DNA from: Miscanthus floridulus
Taxonomy: Eukaryota; Streptophyta; Magnoliopsida; Poales; Poaceae
NCBI RefSeq assembly: GCF_019320115.1
Contig: NC_089594.1
Location: 20,482,055-20,546,054, forward strand
Reading direction: 5' to 3'
DNA: 64,000 bases
This document shows, one piece after another, positions 1-11,303 of the stretch. The notes beneath the pieces were generated by a model that was not told the DNA's origin, searched no databases, and saw only the letters and a list, made by a program, of their open reading frames with translations. Both the position numbers and the translations under genes were made by a program. Numbering within the stretch: the first letter of the stretch is position 1; each line of letters opens with the position of its first letter.

Positions 1-90
1 GCAAGCTTATGTGCAGGACAAGAACGCCGGGTCTCAGAGCTAAAGCAACTGTCTGCTGATCATTCCCTTTACGCATTCTATGACGACAAG
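1..90 (+). CDS. Possible 5' exon of the NLR gene (window-edge partial)
   Basis: The first 90 bases read open in one frame, ending ...LYAFYDDK at AAG followed by a good splice donor (GTAATC, 91-96). The stretch GQERRVSELKQ resembles the end of an Rx-type coiled coil, where grass NLRs have charged R/E/L/K helices before the NB-ARC linker. The donor is phase 0 and the acceptor at 8247 also opens phase 0, so the two would join in frame to SAQDITY... before the NB-ARC domain. Known: many grass CNL genes have an intron between the coiled coil and NB-ARC. Inferred: this exon belongs to the NLR below across an 8.1-kb transposon-filled intron. It could instead be an unrelated fragment. Confidence 0.38.
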
Positions 91-299
91 GTAATCATCA
101 TCACTGTTCAATTACGCCTAGTATATTTTCAGAAATTTCTCATTCACTTTTGTAGGCTAGTTGAAGTGCCTGCGATGTACCATGCATGCCACTAGAAACA
201 CATGAACTAATAATGCAACTAACAACTACTCCCACCAATTCTTTCTTTCATTTGCGTTTGGGAATGCATGCACTGGCATTGCCGTCGTTATATTATACT

Positions 300-3241
300 C
301 TTGCGAGGATTAAGGTCGAACTCAGCCCCGAAACCTAGCCGCCCCTGGCGGGGCCCTCCACGCCGCCGCCGCCGGTCGTCGCCCTGGCGCCGGCGCCCGC
401 ACCCGCCTCCCCCTCCCCTCCATCCACGCCGCCCTCTACATCTTCCGCCCCCAAGCCTCCTCTCCCTCATGCGGGTCGTGACGAGCAGAACCAGGCGGCC
501 CCATCCCCGTCGCCGCCGGCGACGCCGGCCGTCGCGGAGCCGGCCCCCTCTGCAGCCGCCACCCCCTCCTCACCCCTCCCTCACACCGGATCTGGCGGGG
601 CGGCCTCCGTCGCTGACGCCACCAGCTCGGCCACTCCCGATGCGCAACCGCGACGAAGCTGACCGGTGCCGGGGCGGGCGGTCCATGCACTAGCGGTTGC
701 GTGACCGCCGGTGGTCGTCGCCCGCATGCTCCCATTGTGCACCCGCGTCGCCGTCGCCCGCGATGGAGAAGACCGGGTCCGGTGCAAGCTCCGCGGGTGT
801 GCCGGAGCCGGCCGTCGCGGCCTCGCCGTGCCCAGATCCGGCGGCCGAGCCCTCCTCCCCGCCGCAGGAAGCCTCCTCCCAGGCCGTGTTAGGAGGCTAC
901 GTCGGCGCTGCCGCCATGGCAGTCTCTTCCGCCGCCGCCCCTCCGCCTCATCAGCCGCCGGCGTCGGCCGCGGACGCGCCAGGGTACGTGGGGGCCAGAT
1001 CTGGCCCCTCCACGCCGCTAACGGTGCCGGGAGGCGGTGCCACAGGCCCCTCTACCGGTGGCTACCGGCTAACGGGGAAGGCTGCCACCACCGCGTCCTC
1101 CGGTGCCCCGCTACCCCAAATAGCACCAGGGCAAGCTGCGGCTGCGGTAGGTCTGTGCGTGGGGTCCGGGTGCTGCTCTTTCATGGCGCCGCCTACGCCA
1201 GATGACCTGGCGCCAGGGTCCGGGACTGAGTCTGGGACCGGGGAAGTGGAGTCTCCTCTGGGGTCGCCACGCCATCAGTCGCAGACCGCCGCACCAACGC
1301 CGGCCACCCCAAGCTCCTCCCTATCGGCGGTTGCTGCTCCTTTCTGGCCAGTCTCGGGAGACCGTCCAAAACACCACCGGTGGGCAGATGACGACGGCGA
1401 GGAGTCCGACGACGGCTGCCCCTCAAGCTACCTCGACGCTGTGCGTCGCTCGGCGAAGGCGGTCACGATGCTTGCTAACGCCAAGACTCGCCCTGACTCG
1501 GGTTCGAGCCATGCTGGAGCGGAACCCGGTCGATAGGGACACGACCGTTGGTACAGAAATCGCAGTCGACCGCGTCCACAGCTAGTGAACGGCTTGCCTA
1601 TGCGGCCAGTGGAGGGCCGCGTCCCTGCCCGCCAGCGTCTCAGTCGCCATGGACAGGTACTGGCTCACATGCGGCTCGGTCCACGCTGCGGCTCCCGCCA
1701 GCGCATCTCCGCTCCGGACGCCGATGGCTGGCATGAGGTCCTGTTGCAGGGGTCGTCATGCGGCGCCGATGGGGCGCGCCCCGCCCACACTGCATCGGTG
1801 AACCAGCGGCCCCCTATCCGCTATCCGGTGGACCTACTCGGGAAGTGCTTCAACTATCTCTCCACCGCGCACAGGGTGGCAACCTGTAAGCTGCCTCCAC
1901 GCTACCTCCGATGCAAGGGGTTCTGACACCTCGCGCGGGACTGTAAGAGGAGGCGGCGAACGGTGCCTCCTTCCAGCTCTGGTACATCTGGTGCCACAAA
2001 AAGCCGGCCACGACGACCTGACCGAGAGTGTGCCTCGGGCACCTGGCCGCGTACTCAAGGTGACACGCCGAGCTCGGCTGGAGCTATGCTGGGTGCGTCT
2101 GTAGCCGTGCCAAGTGTGGCTACGCACGGCGGCAGTGGGCGCCAACGTCGGAGACGTCAGCGACGACTAAAGGGGGACGCCGCCGCTGCGGCAACGAGTG
2201 TCGCCACCGACAGTCACTAGCGATCGGCAGGGGCTACCCAGATGGCACCGGCCTTCACCTCGGTCGCTGCTGGAGCTCAGGCAGGGCACGGTGAGCTGAC
2301 TAATGAGACAGGCATCGTTGAGCCCAACCTGTTAACGCTGACGTTCTACCTGGACGCCACGCATGATCGCGACATCACAGAGGACCCGATGTTTGAGGAG
2401 TTCGCAGCCTCGCTTGTTGACAGTCGGATCGTTGCGTGGCCTTCCCTTGAGCGCCTGTTGTCACCTTCGGCGCCCCAACTACAGGATGAGGCCCTGGCGG
2501 TGGTGGCCCCCTAGCTGGAGGATGAGGACACCAGCCCCACACCCTATTCAGTGGACAGGGGATTCGCCGAAGACACTCACGGAGCACAGCTACCCGCCAG
2601 GCTTCGGACCAGTCGACCCCACGGTGGATGCTGGCCCTCTCAGTTCACTGTCGGTGGATACCCACCAGACTCTGGACAACGACGACTCCGCCAGACGCTG
2701 CCTCGACAGCTTCATCAACATAGTGACATGTAAGAGGGCCTCTCCGCTGATTCGTGAGCCTCCCAAGCAGCCTCCTGCCAAGCCGGTGCTGCCGTGGCGG
2801 AGCAGGCGGTTGGCGGCTTAGAGCCTCTCCCGAGTATCTGCTTCCAAGCGAGGCGAGGTGATGATCATGCAGCCTTTGGGCTACACCAAGGGTTCATCAG
2901 CGCCATCTGCGTCAAAGTTGGAGACCTTTGACAAGCTCTTCGACGGTAACCTGACTGCGTCCAACGCCGAAGCGCTAGACGTGCTCTTCTCGGCCACTGG
3001 AAAGGGCTCATCCAGGCAGCCACGAAGACGCAAGACCACCTCCTAGGTCGCACCACTACGTTGGTATTGGTTGTTTCCTTTTATATAATATCGAATAAAG
3101 AGGTCTGTTGCTAGGATGATCTAGCTACGGCTGTGTTAGGTCGATCTTCTTCGGCGCTCGATAGAAACACGTTGTATGTTTGTTTAAACTCTTCTACTTA
3201 GTATAATGATACGTAAATCTTTTGCGTATTCGAGAAAAAAA
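300..3241 (+). mobile_element. LINE-derived gag-only element with 3' tail
   Basis: This is a GC-rich block on the plus strand: a proline/arginine-rich leader (about 300-700), a degraded zinc-knuckle ORF (697-3043), then an untranslated region ending in GATACGTAAATC...GCGTATTCGAG and an A7 run (about 3205-3241). That terminal stem and CGAGAAAA end are typical of grass LINE 3' tails. No endonuclease or reverse transcriptase sequence lies between the gag-like ORF and the tail, so ORF2 has been lost or was never present. The 5' boundary is approximate and no target-site duplication was found. Confidence 0.65.
697..3043 (+). pseudogene. LINE ORF1-like zinc-knuckle (CCHC) protein, decayed
   Basis: An ORF1/gag-like protein of plant LINEs, which would bind element RNA. 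The N-terminal third (697-1536) is low-complexity and rich in A, P, S and G. A CCHC knuckle follows near 1846-1890 (CFNYLSTAHRVATC), then a second, broken knuckle near 1905-1950 (CKGF, stop, HLARDCKRRR). Downstream come an acidic segment (EDPMFEEFAASLVDSR, about 2383-2430) and the typical C-terminal basic and KLFDG...ALDVLFS segment (about 2858-3043). Stops at 1534, 1924, 2218, 2512 and 2819 and frame changes show it is dead. The domain order matches grass LINE ORF1 proteins; no RT domain is attached. Confidence 0.65.
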
Positions 3242-3902
3242 TCCAATACATCTTGAAGGACCGAGAAAGACGACCAGGGGGTGAATGTAGCCTAATCCAA
3301 TTCTGTTCTGATTTCAACCCCTTTCCAAATCAAACCCGAACACACTCAAAACCCCATATTTTCAACACGAGTGCGCGGAGGCCACTAGTGACCGGATACA
3401 CTCAAGATGTCACTAGGAACACACCGGGAAAGACAGAAAGTGAAACGGGCGAAAGACGCAAAGAAACGGGCGAAAATGCGCTCTGGGCCTCTGGCGGAAC
3501 ACCATGCAGAAAAACCGGCCAGGCAGGTTTTGGCACTGTTCAAACCGGCCTAGTCGATTTATTGTTTATGAGGCCGGTTTATTATTCACGAGCCAGTTTA
3601 CTGTTTAAACTAGCCTGGCCGGTTTTGGTTACTATTCAAACCGGACTGTCTGGTTCTATTGTCGTCCCAGCAGCCCGAAAACTTCCCTCCAAAATACAAA
3701 TTCGATCCAAACAAACTCCGGTTGATTCAAACTTTGCAGAGGGATAATCTAGTGTGTCTAGAAGCTATCCACCAAAGATCATCACCCAGAAAACTCAGAA
3801 TCAATCTAGATCTAAAAATCACCAAAGTAAAGAGGGTTTTCTCAAATTTTCATCAAGCGGTGGATCTTCATGCTCGTGAGGAATCTGCCCAAACTCCTAG
3901 GT
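3242..3902. other. Unclassified repeat-like DNA with CCGGTTT/AAACCGG repeats
   Basis: No convincing gene. Between about 3515 and 3660 the motif GGCCGGTTT or its complement recurs six or more times, alternating with TTTATTGTTTA or TACTGTTTAAAC spacers. This resembles the subterminal or LTR regions of grass transposons. The sequence seems to continue past the SINE at 3912-4231, because CTAGGTAGGGATG-type wording recurs at about 4290-4310. Confidence 0.4.
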
Positions 3903-3911
3903 AGGGATGTT

Positions 3912-4231
3912 TTTTTAGAATTACAAAGTACAACACAGATACTAACAACATGCATGCATACTCATCCCTATGAACACACGTACGCAAACCCTATCCCTAT
4001 GAGCACCTCCGATTGACTGAGCCAGTAGATCTCAAAATTCATGAAGTCACCACTGGCGCCTCACTGTCGACGGGGACATCGCCTACCACTGAAAGTATAG
4101 CGCTGTTAAATTCTGGAATAAATCTAGAAAAATATGAGCACCCGTGCCAAGTCGAGGACTTAAACCCGGGTGGGTAGGTTCCATCACAAGAAACCTAACC
4201 AACTAATCTATGATCAGTTCGCCTCCTTGAC
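3912..4231 (-). mobile_element. tRNA-derived SINE, copy 1 (320 bp)
   Basis: Read on the minus strand, the element begins near 4231, carries a pol III A-box-like TGGTTAGGTTTC (4191-4202) and a B-box-like GGGTTTAAGTCC (4156-4167), and ends in an oligo-A tail (the T run at 3912-3916). It is flanked by perfect 9-bp direct repeats AGGGATGTT (3903-3911 and 4232-4240). The body words (TTCAGTGGTAGGCGATG, CAGTGAGGCGCC, GAGGTGCTCATAGGG) recur in the copy at 46538-46857, which is also exactly 320 bp, and partly at 19160-19250. Confidence 0.82.
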
Positions 4232-4240
4232 AGGGATGTT

Positions 4241-4888
4241 CCTCAAAGGTCATGCTCGGACCTCTGAGGAACACCCCCCTAGGACCTTGGTAGGGATGTT
4301 CCTCAGAGGTCCTAGCACGTATCCATCCCACCAGAACTCCCTCAAAAACTCAGAATCAAGATTTCCAACAAAATCTCAAGAGAGGGGAGTACGGAAGAAG
4401 AAAAACCAAATCGGAGCCAACACAAGATCTTGACAAGAGAATTTTTAGAGAACAAGATTTCTTTATTGCCAAGATCAACAAGGTCTAGTCTTGCACACAG
4501 ATAGTGGTTTCAATCACTCATCCGTGGGATCTCACTCAGTACAGCCTAAGATAGGAAATGGAAACTACATAGAGACTAAACCAAAAGCACGGGAAGAGAT
4601 GGGCTGGTTTGGGCAGCCTCCCCTCTTATTTACAGATCTATTACTAAATCCCAAACTTGCCCAGACACATTTTGCCCGATCATCCAGCATGTTCAATCTT
4701 TTACTGTGCTAGCTAGACCGTCTAGCATGTGTTGTTTTCTGCACACTTTCACCATTTGATGTTGTTTTTTCGCCATTCTTTAAGGTAATTGCCACAATTA
4801 AGAAATCAGTAGCTTTGGTGCAGTATCAACATTCCATGGTCTCTTGGCACATGCAGCTAAAAAAAATATCAGCCAACATGCTGGTTTT
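4241..4888. other. Unclassified repeat-like DNA
   Basis: No gene seen. At 4232-4316 the word GATGTTCCTCAGAGGTC occurs in direct and inverted copies (GGACCTCTGAGGAAC), giving short potential hairpins. The rest is non-repetitive. It probably belongs to the element interrupted by the SINE. Confidence 0.35.
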
Positions 4889-5147
4889 CACTACTAAAAA
4901 AAAGATTTATAGCAATGCTCGTTGTTTTTTAGGGACGGCTCAAGAGTCGCCCTAATAAATGGTGCCCAGACGAGTCGTCCCTACAAGGGGCTGCTGATGT
5001 TATCAGCCGTCCCTATGAATGGCTTGATTTGTAGGGGCGGCTCTATATCCAGCCATCCCTATAAATCGGATTTTTAGGGACGGCTCAATATTGAGCCACC
5101 CCTACAAATAGACGCCGAATAGTAAAAGTTAATCACTAAAATTTGAA

Positions 5148-6245
5148 TTTTTCAAACGATCTCGGATGGAGAAATGACTAAAATAAAAGTTATAGATCTC
5201 AAAAAGTTATGAAACTTTATTGTTTACAATTTTTTCATTTGAAATCATATACTACTTCAAAATATTGTTTTAAATTCAATTTAGAAACTGTCGAAGAACA
5301 CTGATTTATCTTTTTAATCTCTAGCTAAAACTTATAACTAGTCTTTCTCCCTTATACTAACTTCAAATTTGATGATTTTTTTCCTAAAATTTTCTAAAAT
5401 CATGCTTTAACAATTTATTGTGTTCTTATAGTTATTATTTTGTCTATCTTTTCATGTGACCGTGTTTTATCTATTTGAATTTTGAATTTTAAAAAATGAT
5501 AATTTCAAACGTCATTTTGAAACATTAAATGATTTTAGTTAAAAAAATCATAAACATAAAAGTCGTAGAACTCATCAAAATCTACAACTTTTATTTTGAT
5601 CATTTCTTCATCCGACAAAGTGGTATTAACATTATTCACAAAATTTACATATCTCTCTTATAGTTCCATAAACTATAAGAGAGATATGTATAATTTGTGA
5701 ACAATATTACTACCACTATATCGGATGATCAAATGACCAAAATAAAAGTTGTAGATATCGGAAAGTTATAGAACTTTGTAGTTGACAACTTTTTTATTTG
5801 AATTCATCTTATCAACGTTAATTATGTTTGAATTTCTCAAATTTGAAATTTGGATTTTTCAAACGACCATGGATGGAGAAACAACCAAAATAAAAGTTGT
5901 AGGTCTCGAAAAATTATGAAACTTTGTGGTCGACAACTTTTTGATTTGAAGTCATCTTATCATGGAAAACTATGTTTGAATTTCTAAAAAATTGAAATTT
6001 AAAATTTTTAAACGACCTCGGATGCACAAACAGCAAAAAAGGAAGTTGTAGATCTCGAAAAGTTATGAAACTTTGTAATTGACAAATTTTTCATTTGAAA
6101 TCATCTTGTTATGGAAAACTACGTTTGAATTTCTCAATTTTAAAATTCAAATTTTGCAAACGACCTCGGATGGAGAAACTATCAAATGAAAGTTGTAGAT
6201 CTCGAAAAGTTATAAAACTTTAGTCGACAACTTTTTTATTTGAAT
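5148..6245. repeat. Diverged ~150-bp repeat units inside the CACTA element
   Basis: At least four units contain the order TCAAACGACCTCGGATGGAG, AAAGTTGTAGATCTCGAAAAG, TTATGAAACTTT and GACAACTTTTT-ATTTGAA. They start near 5148, 5860, 6008 and 6155, with a partial unit near 5725. Spacing is about 145-150 bp for the last three. The units are strongly diverged, so the array is old. Confidence 0.6.
5581..5755. repeat. Near-perfect hairpin (85-bp arms, 4-bp loop)
   Basis: The arm 5581-5665 is followed by CCAT and then its near reverse complement at 5670-5755. The inner 25 bp are almost perfect (CTCTCTTATAGTT / AACTATAAGAGAG). A transcript of either strand would fold into a long stem. It lies in the middle of the non-autonomous CACTA element. 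Confidence 0.75.
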
Positions 6246-6850
6246 TCGTTTAGGGCCTCAAATAATAAATTTAATCTCGGTTTAGGATAATATGTGGGGA
6301 ATAAAAATCCAATATAGCCACAAGTGAGTGTGAGGTGCAGAGGTAGAGGAAGGTACGCGCGAGGGGGAGGTTGCGGGTTTGAACCCCCGTAGCCACGACT
6401 TACGACTTGTAGGAGCAGATTTGTGAAATTTTTCATATTTTTTTGTCCGGATTTGTGAATTTTTCCTTTTTTTTTGCTTGGATTTATGAATTTTTTGAAA
6501 CAGATTTATAGGGGCGGCTCAACATCTAGCCACCCCTACAAATAGCGAGTTGTAGAGGCGGCTCGGCCATTTGTAGCCACCCTTTGGTACGCCCCTACAA
6601 ACCACCAGGAGCCGCCCCTACAAAGCATATGTGCAGTAATGTTTTGCACACTTAGTCAAATTATAAATTGAACTTGACCATTGCATTCCTCTTGTCAAGA
6701 TGATTTAAATAAATGCACATATAGAACACCCGATTGGAGTCTGGAAGAGAGAATCACAGTTTTGAGAAGTTCCACACCCGTAGAGCATTTTTCAATAAAA
6801 GATAGAGTTCTTAAAATTAAAGTATTAATGTAGATATGTTATCATATTTT

Positions 6851-7545
6851 CCTTCATAGTGCATTGATTTATATGAAGTGACACCTTACATAATTTATTT
6901 TCTCATATAATTTAAAATAATTTAGCATGGTCATTGGTACATGATTCGTTAAAGGAACATTTTATGTAATTTTCTAACTAATATATATTTATTGCTCATG
7001 CATGCATGTACACTTGGTCTTCCGCTATTTATTATCATAGTTTATTTATATAATTTAAAATATTTTTTAGTGTCATTGGTAAGTACTGATTCATTAAAAG
7101 AACATTTTCCCTAATTGTCAAAGTATAGAAATATATATTTATTGCTTGCTCATGCATGTATACTTGGTCTGCAAGGTCGACGCAGAATATATTTTCCCTC
7201 ATAGCGCATTGATTTATACTATGAAGTAACACCTTACATAATTTGTTTTCTCATATAATTTAAAATAAATTAGCAGGGTCATTTTTACATGATTCATTAA
7301 AAGAACATTTTCTGTAATTTTCTAACTAATATATATTTATTGCTCATGCATGCATGTACACTTGGTCTTACGTAATTTATTATCATAGTTTATTTATATA
7401 ATTTTAAATACTTTTTTTAGTGTCATTGGTAAGTACTGATTCATTAAAAGAACATTTTTCCCTAATTGTCAAACTATAGAAATACATATTTATTGCTTGC
7501 TCATGCATGTATACTTGGTCTGCAAGGTGGACGCAGAATATATGT
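6851..7545. repeat. 345-bp tandem duplication
   Basis: The block from CCTTCATAGTGCATTG (6851) to GCAAGGTCGACGCAGAATAT (about 7190) is repeated from about 7196 to 7545 with few differences. Both units contain TTATTGCTCATGCATGCATGTACACTTGGTC and CATTGGTAAGTACTGATTC. Confidence 0.8.
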
Positions 7546-8247
7546 CTACTTTGCTGTAGTCATTTATATATTATAATAGTGGAAAACTTAGAAAAATACA
7601 CAACTTACATTTTGGTACTTTATATTTTAAAATGATAGCATATATTAGTAATATAGAAGTAGATTTGAGTTGATATTTTAGTTTAGTTTTAATAATGACA
7701 AAGATAGGAAATTTTTATGAAAACCTAAGTGTTTAGATGGGTTTTTATGTATTATAATAACAAAGGTGGGTCATTTAATTACATACAAATATAGGAGCTT
7801 ACTTTGGATTATCATATATTTCATAATAGAAGAGATGGGTAATTTATATATAAATTTATGGTTTTACTTATTTTTTTAATAATAGTAAAGGTGGATAATT
7901 TTTAGAAAATCAAATAAATGTAATGTCTATTATTGTTAGAGGCTACCATAGCCCGCTGTTTCTATTTTTTTGTGGGATTTTTTTTAGCGTGTCTCGTGTC
8001 TGAGGGCCTCCTATATTATTAATAGATATCAACATTATGCATGTACTCAAAATCTTCCCTATTAATGGCGTGATGCATCTCTGGATAAATTTACCTTTAA
8101 TTTTTTAATTGGTTATAGAAAAATAAAGAGTTTGCTGTTTACCAAGTTTGTCCAAGATAATCATGGAATTAGATATAGTACTCTCGTGTAACCGCTTACA
8201 TGATACGTGGCTGAAGACTTCTTTAATTTCTATTTGCCTTTTTACAG

Positions 8248-11200
8248 AGTGCTCAAGACATAACATATTCGGCAGAGTCAGTGTCCAGCTCAGCGCTGCC
8301 TACATCTGAGATTGACGAGGACCAATACGATGCTGCCGCTATAAATATGATGGTTGTGGAGGAATCTCAGTTCACTGGGCGAACGAGAGAAAAACACGAT
8401 ATTGCCAGACGAATTTTAGAAGATTCTCATGATCATCTTAGGGTGATCGTAGTGTGGGGAATGGGTGGTATTGGAAAAACCACTCTAGTTACAGATGTTT
8501 GGCAAGATAAAGCGGTTATTGAGAAGTTTACAAAGCGTGCCTTTGTGACCGTCTTGCGCCCTTTCAAGCTTCAGGGGCTCCTTAGTAGCATAGCTATCCA
8601 GCTAGATGCAGATTCATCTGGAAAGAAGAGGGCGATGGATTTTACCGTTGACAAAGAAAATGATTATGCATCGATGTCTGTTGACCAGTTGACTAAAGCA
8701 TTGGAAAGGCTTTCAAAGGATAGAGAGTGTTTGATTGTTGTTGATGACATATTCGAAACCACAGAATGGGATAAAATGGTAGAAGCATTCCCTAAAATTG
8801 GACGAGCTACATGGACCATAGTGATCACCACAAGGCAAGAGGACATCGCTGAGCACTGTTGCAAAGAACTACGGTACATGTACACGTACAAGCTCAACAC
8901 TATAGGAGCTACGGAAGCCCACAATCTCTTCATAAAAACGGTACTGAAAAAAATTCAAATACAGTTTATTTCATTTGAGATAATGCTTCGTATATATAAG
9001 CACAACTCCTTCGCAAAAAAAATAATATAAGCACAACTCTACTGAAACTGGCTTCGGAAAAATATGCTTTTAGAGTATTTTATGAAGAAAAAATAAAATG
9101 GGGAAAGACATACCTGTACATTCTCGTAGGAGCTGTGATTTTATATGTCAATAGAAAAGGTCATTCCAAAAGGTTGAAACCGTCTGATTTTATATGTCAA
9201 GTGATAAGTATCAGCCAAGGGAGATTTTTTTCTGTTCCTAATGATTTGCACCTCCCATTATAAAAAATAAAAAATAAAACCTAGTCATACTAACAAACAA
9301 GTTGTCTTTCTTCATAATTTCACTTTGATGTATTGAACATTATGTATTACACCAATTTCAGGTATTCAAGCAGACTGTAGATTTGAACAAGCAATATCCT
9401 GAGTTGGTTGAACCAGCAAAACTGATCCTTAAGAAGTGTGATGGAGTTCCTCTTGCAATTGTCACCATAGGTAGTTTCTTGGCAGAGCAAGAAACAAAAA
9501 ATGTTGAGGAGTGGAGAAAACTGAATGAACACATAACTGCTAGATTGGAGATGAATCCAAAGATTGGGCTTATAAGAGCAGTTCTTATGGAAATTTATGA
9601 TGGTTTACCCTATTACCTTGAACCTTGTTTCTTGTACATGTCCATCTTTCCAGAAGACTGCAATATTACCCGAAGACGTCTGGTGCGCCGCTGGGCTATA
9701 GAGGGTTACTCAACAGAGGCACGGGGCAAATCTTCGATGGAAATAGCAGATGGCTACTTTGAGGAACTGATTGCAAGAAGCATGATACTACCGACTCATG
9801 AATCAATTGTCAGTAGACAAAAGGCTGACTCTTGCAAGCTACAAGATCTCATCCGGGACATGGGCATTTCAGTGTCGATGGAAGAAAATTTTGCTCTCAG
9901 ATTGGAAGAAGGTTGCAACTCGAGCACTCACTGCACAGCACGTCACCTTGCCATAAGCAGCAACTGGGAGGGAGACAAGGGTGAGTTCGAGAGCATTGTG
10001 GAGCTGTCCCGTATAAGGTCTTTAACAGTGTTCGGTAAGTGGAAGCCATTTTATATTTCTGACAAGATGAGGTTTCTCCGAGTGTTGGATTTGGAAGACA
10101 CAGAAGGTCTAGGTAACCATTGCCTTGAGAATGTTGGGAAGCTTCTACATCTCAGATACCTTTCTCTAAGAGGGTGCCGTGGTATTTTTTGTTTGCCTGA
10201 TTCAGTGGGTAAACTAAGTCAACTTGAGGTCCTGGACATCAAAGGGACGAAAATACAAGTATTGCCCAAAACCATTGTCAGGCTTAGGAAGCTACGTCAT
10301 CTCCATGCAGGTGGTGGTTTTAATCTTCGTGGGGAGCTAAGTTTTTCTGAGAAGTGTATGGCACTTTTGGAGGTACAGTGTAACGCATGTTTGGGACAGT
10401 TCCGTGAAATCCATGGCAGGAGTAGGCGTGATTGGTGCACTATAGCTTGCTGCGCAGCATTATCTCCTATTATGATGGGCATGGGATTTCCAGATGATGA
10501 TAGTGTTACGGTGCCAAGAGGGATGAGGAACGTGAAATCGCTACACACACTACGTTATGTGAATCTTGCATGGGGAAATGCTATTGTGGAAGACATAAAA
10601 TGTCTCACGGGACTTCGCAAGCTAGGATTGGTTGGCCTCAGCAAGGAAAATAGTTGGAACTTATGTGTAGCAATTTCTAAGCTCAGCCTCCTTGAATCAT
10701 TGTCCCTTTGCTCAGAGCTAGATTTATCTGACTGTCTGAATGCCATCAAACCACCTCCAGAAAACCTCCGGAGCCTGAAGCTACGTTGCAAGATGACCAA
10801 ATTGCCTGAATGGATCGGGAGGCTCCAGAATCTGGTGAAGCTCACGCTAGATGGAACCGGTCTCTCGACGGATGATGCAACCATGCAACACATTGGGATG
10901 CTACAAAACCTGTCGATTCTGCGTTTGATGGAGTATCATGACATAACTATTAGACAAGTCCACTTCAAGAGCGGCTTTTTCATGAGCGTTGATGTTCTCG
11001 ACCTTTATTACGGCTGGGCCTCGGAAATCGAGTTAGTCCACTTCGATGTGGCAACAATGCCTAGACTTGAGGTGTTGCGTCTTGGCCTTGGAAAGGATGT
11101 TACCTTTTCTGGGCTACACTGTCGCCACAGAATCAAAGAAGTACAGCTACGTTTTTCGTCGACCTTTCCAGAATATTCCAAGGAAAAGTTTTGTCAGGAA

Positions 11201-11254
11201 ATGAGGGATCGGCTGGAAGAGAATTGGCATGGGCCCGTGTTGAAGGTGGAATGA
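8248..11254 (+). CDS. NBS-LRR (CNL-type) disease-resistance protein
   Basis: A cytoplasmic immune receptor that would sense a pathogen effector and switch on ADP/ATP exchange. Exons 8248-8940 and 9362-11254 (GT at 8941, AG at 9360-9361, phase 0) give 861 aa without the N-terminal coiled coil. Visible in order: linker, P-loop GMGGIGKTT (8458-8484), kinase-2 LIVVDDI (8731-8751), RNBS-B VITTRQ (about 8821-8838), GVPLAI (9442-9459), RNBS-D CFLYMSIFPED (about 9625-9657), winged helix, MHD position, then leucine-rich repeats to the C terminus at 11254. The layout is RPM1/RPP13-like. Odd: the MHD motif reads LQD (9839-9847), lacking its histidine. The gene is otherwise open from acceptor to stop. 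An upstream exon is required; 1-90 is the candidate. A fold-back transposon starts 50 bp after the stop and may lie in the 3' UTR. Confidence 0.9.
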
Positions 11255-11303
11255 AGCTCAGCTTCCTTGGAGCAGCTTCACTAATTTGAATCATATATAA
11301 AAG

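Larger units (their letters stand above)
4889..6641. mobile_element. Non-autonomous CACTA element (1.75 kb)
   Basis: The 5' end is CACTACTAAAAAAA (4889) and the 3' end ...GCAGTAATG (6641), close to the complement of CACTAC. The element is flanked by a 3-bp duplication TTT, as expected for CACTA (En/Spm) transposons. Subterminal repeats of the GGGACGGCTC / GAGCCGYCCCTA type, in both orientations, fill 4930-5110 and 6510-6625. No transposase is encoded; the interior is AT-rich, with diverged repeats and a long hairpin. It must have been mobilised in trans. Confidence 0.75.
91..8247 (+). other. Putative giant intron filled with transposons
   Basis: If 1-90 is the first exon, this 8.16-kb interval is an intron with GT at 91 and AG at 8246-8247 after a pyrimidine-rich tract. 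It contains a LINE derivative, a SINE, a CACTA element and a tandem duplication, each listed separately. The rest (6642-6850 and 7546-8247) is AT-rich DNA with no coding potential that I can see. Confidence 0.35.

Noticed and set aside
6320..6410. tRNA-like stretch (GGTTGCGGGTTTGAACCCCCGTAGCC)
   Set aside because: It has a B-box-like word but no cloverleaf I can draw and no A box at the right spacing; left as part of the CACTA interior.
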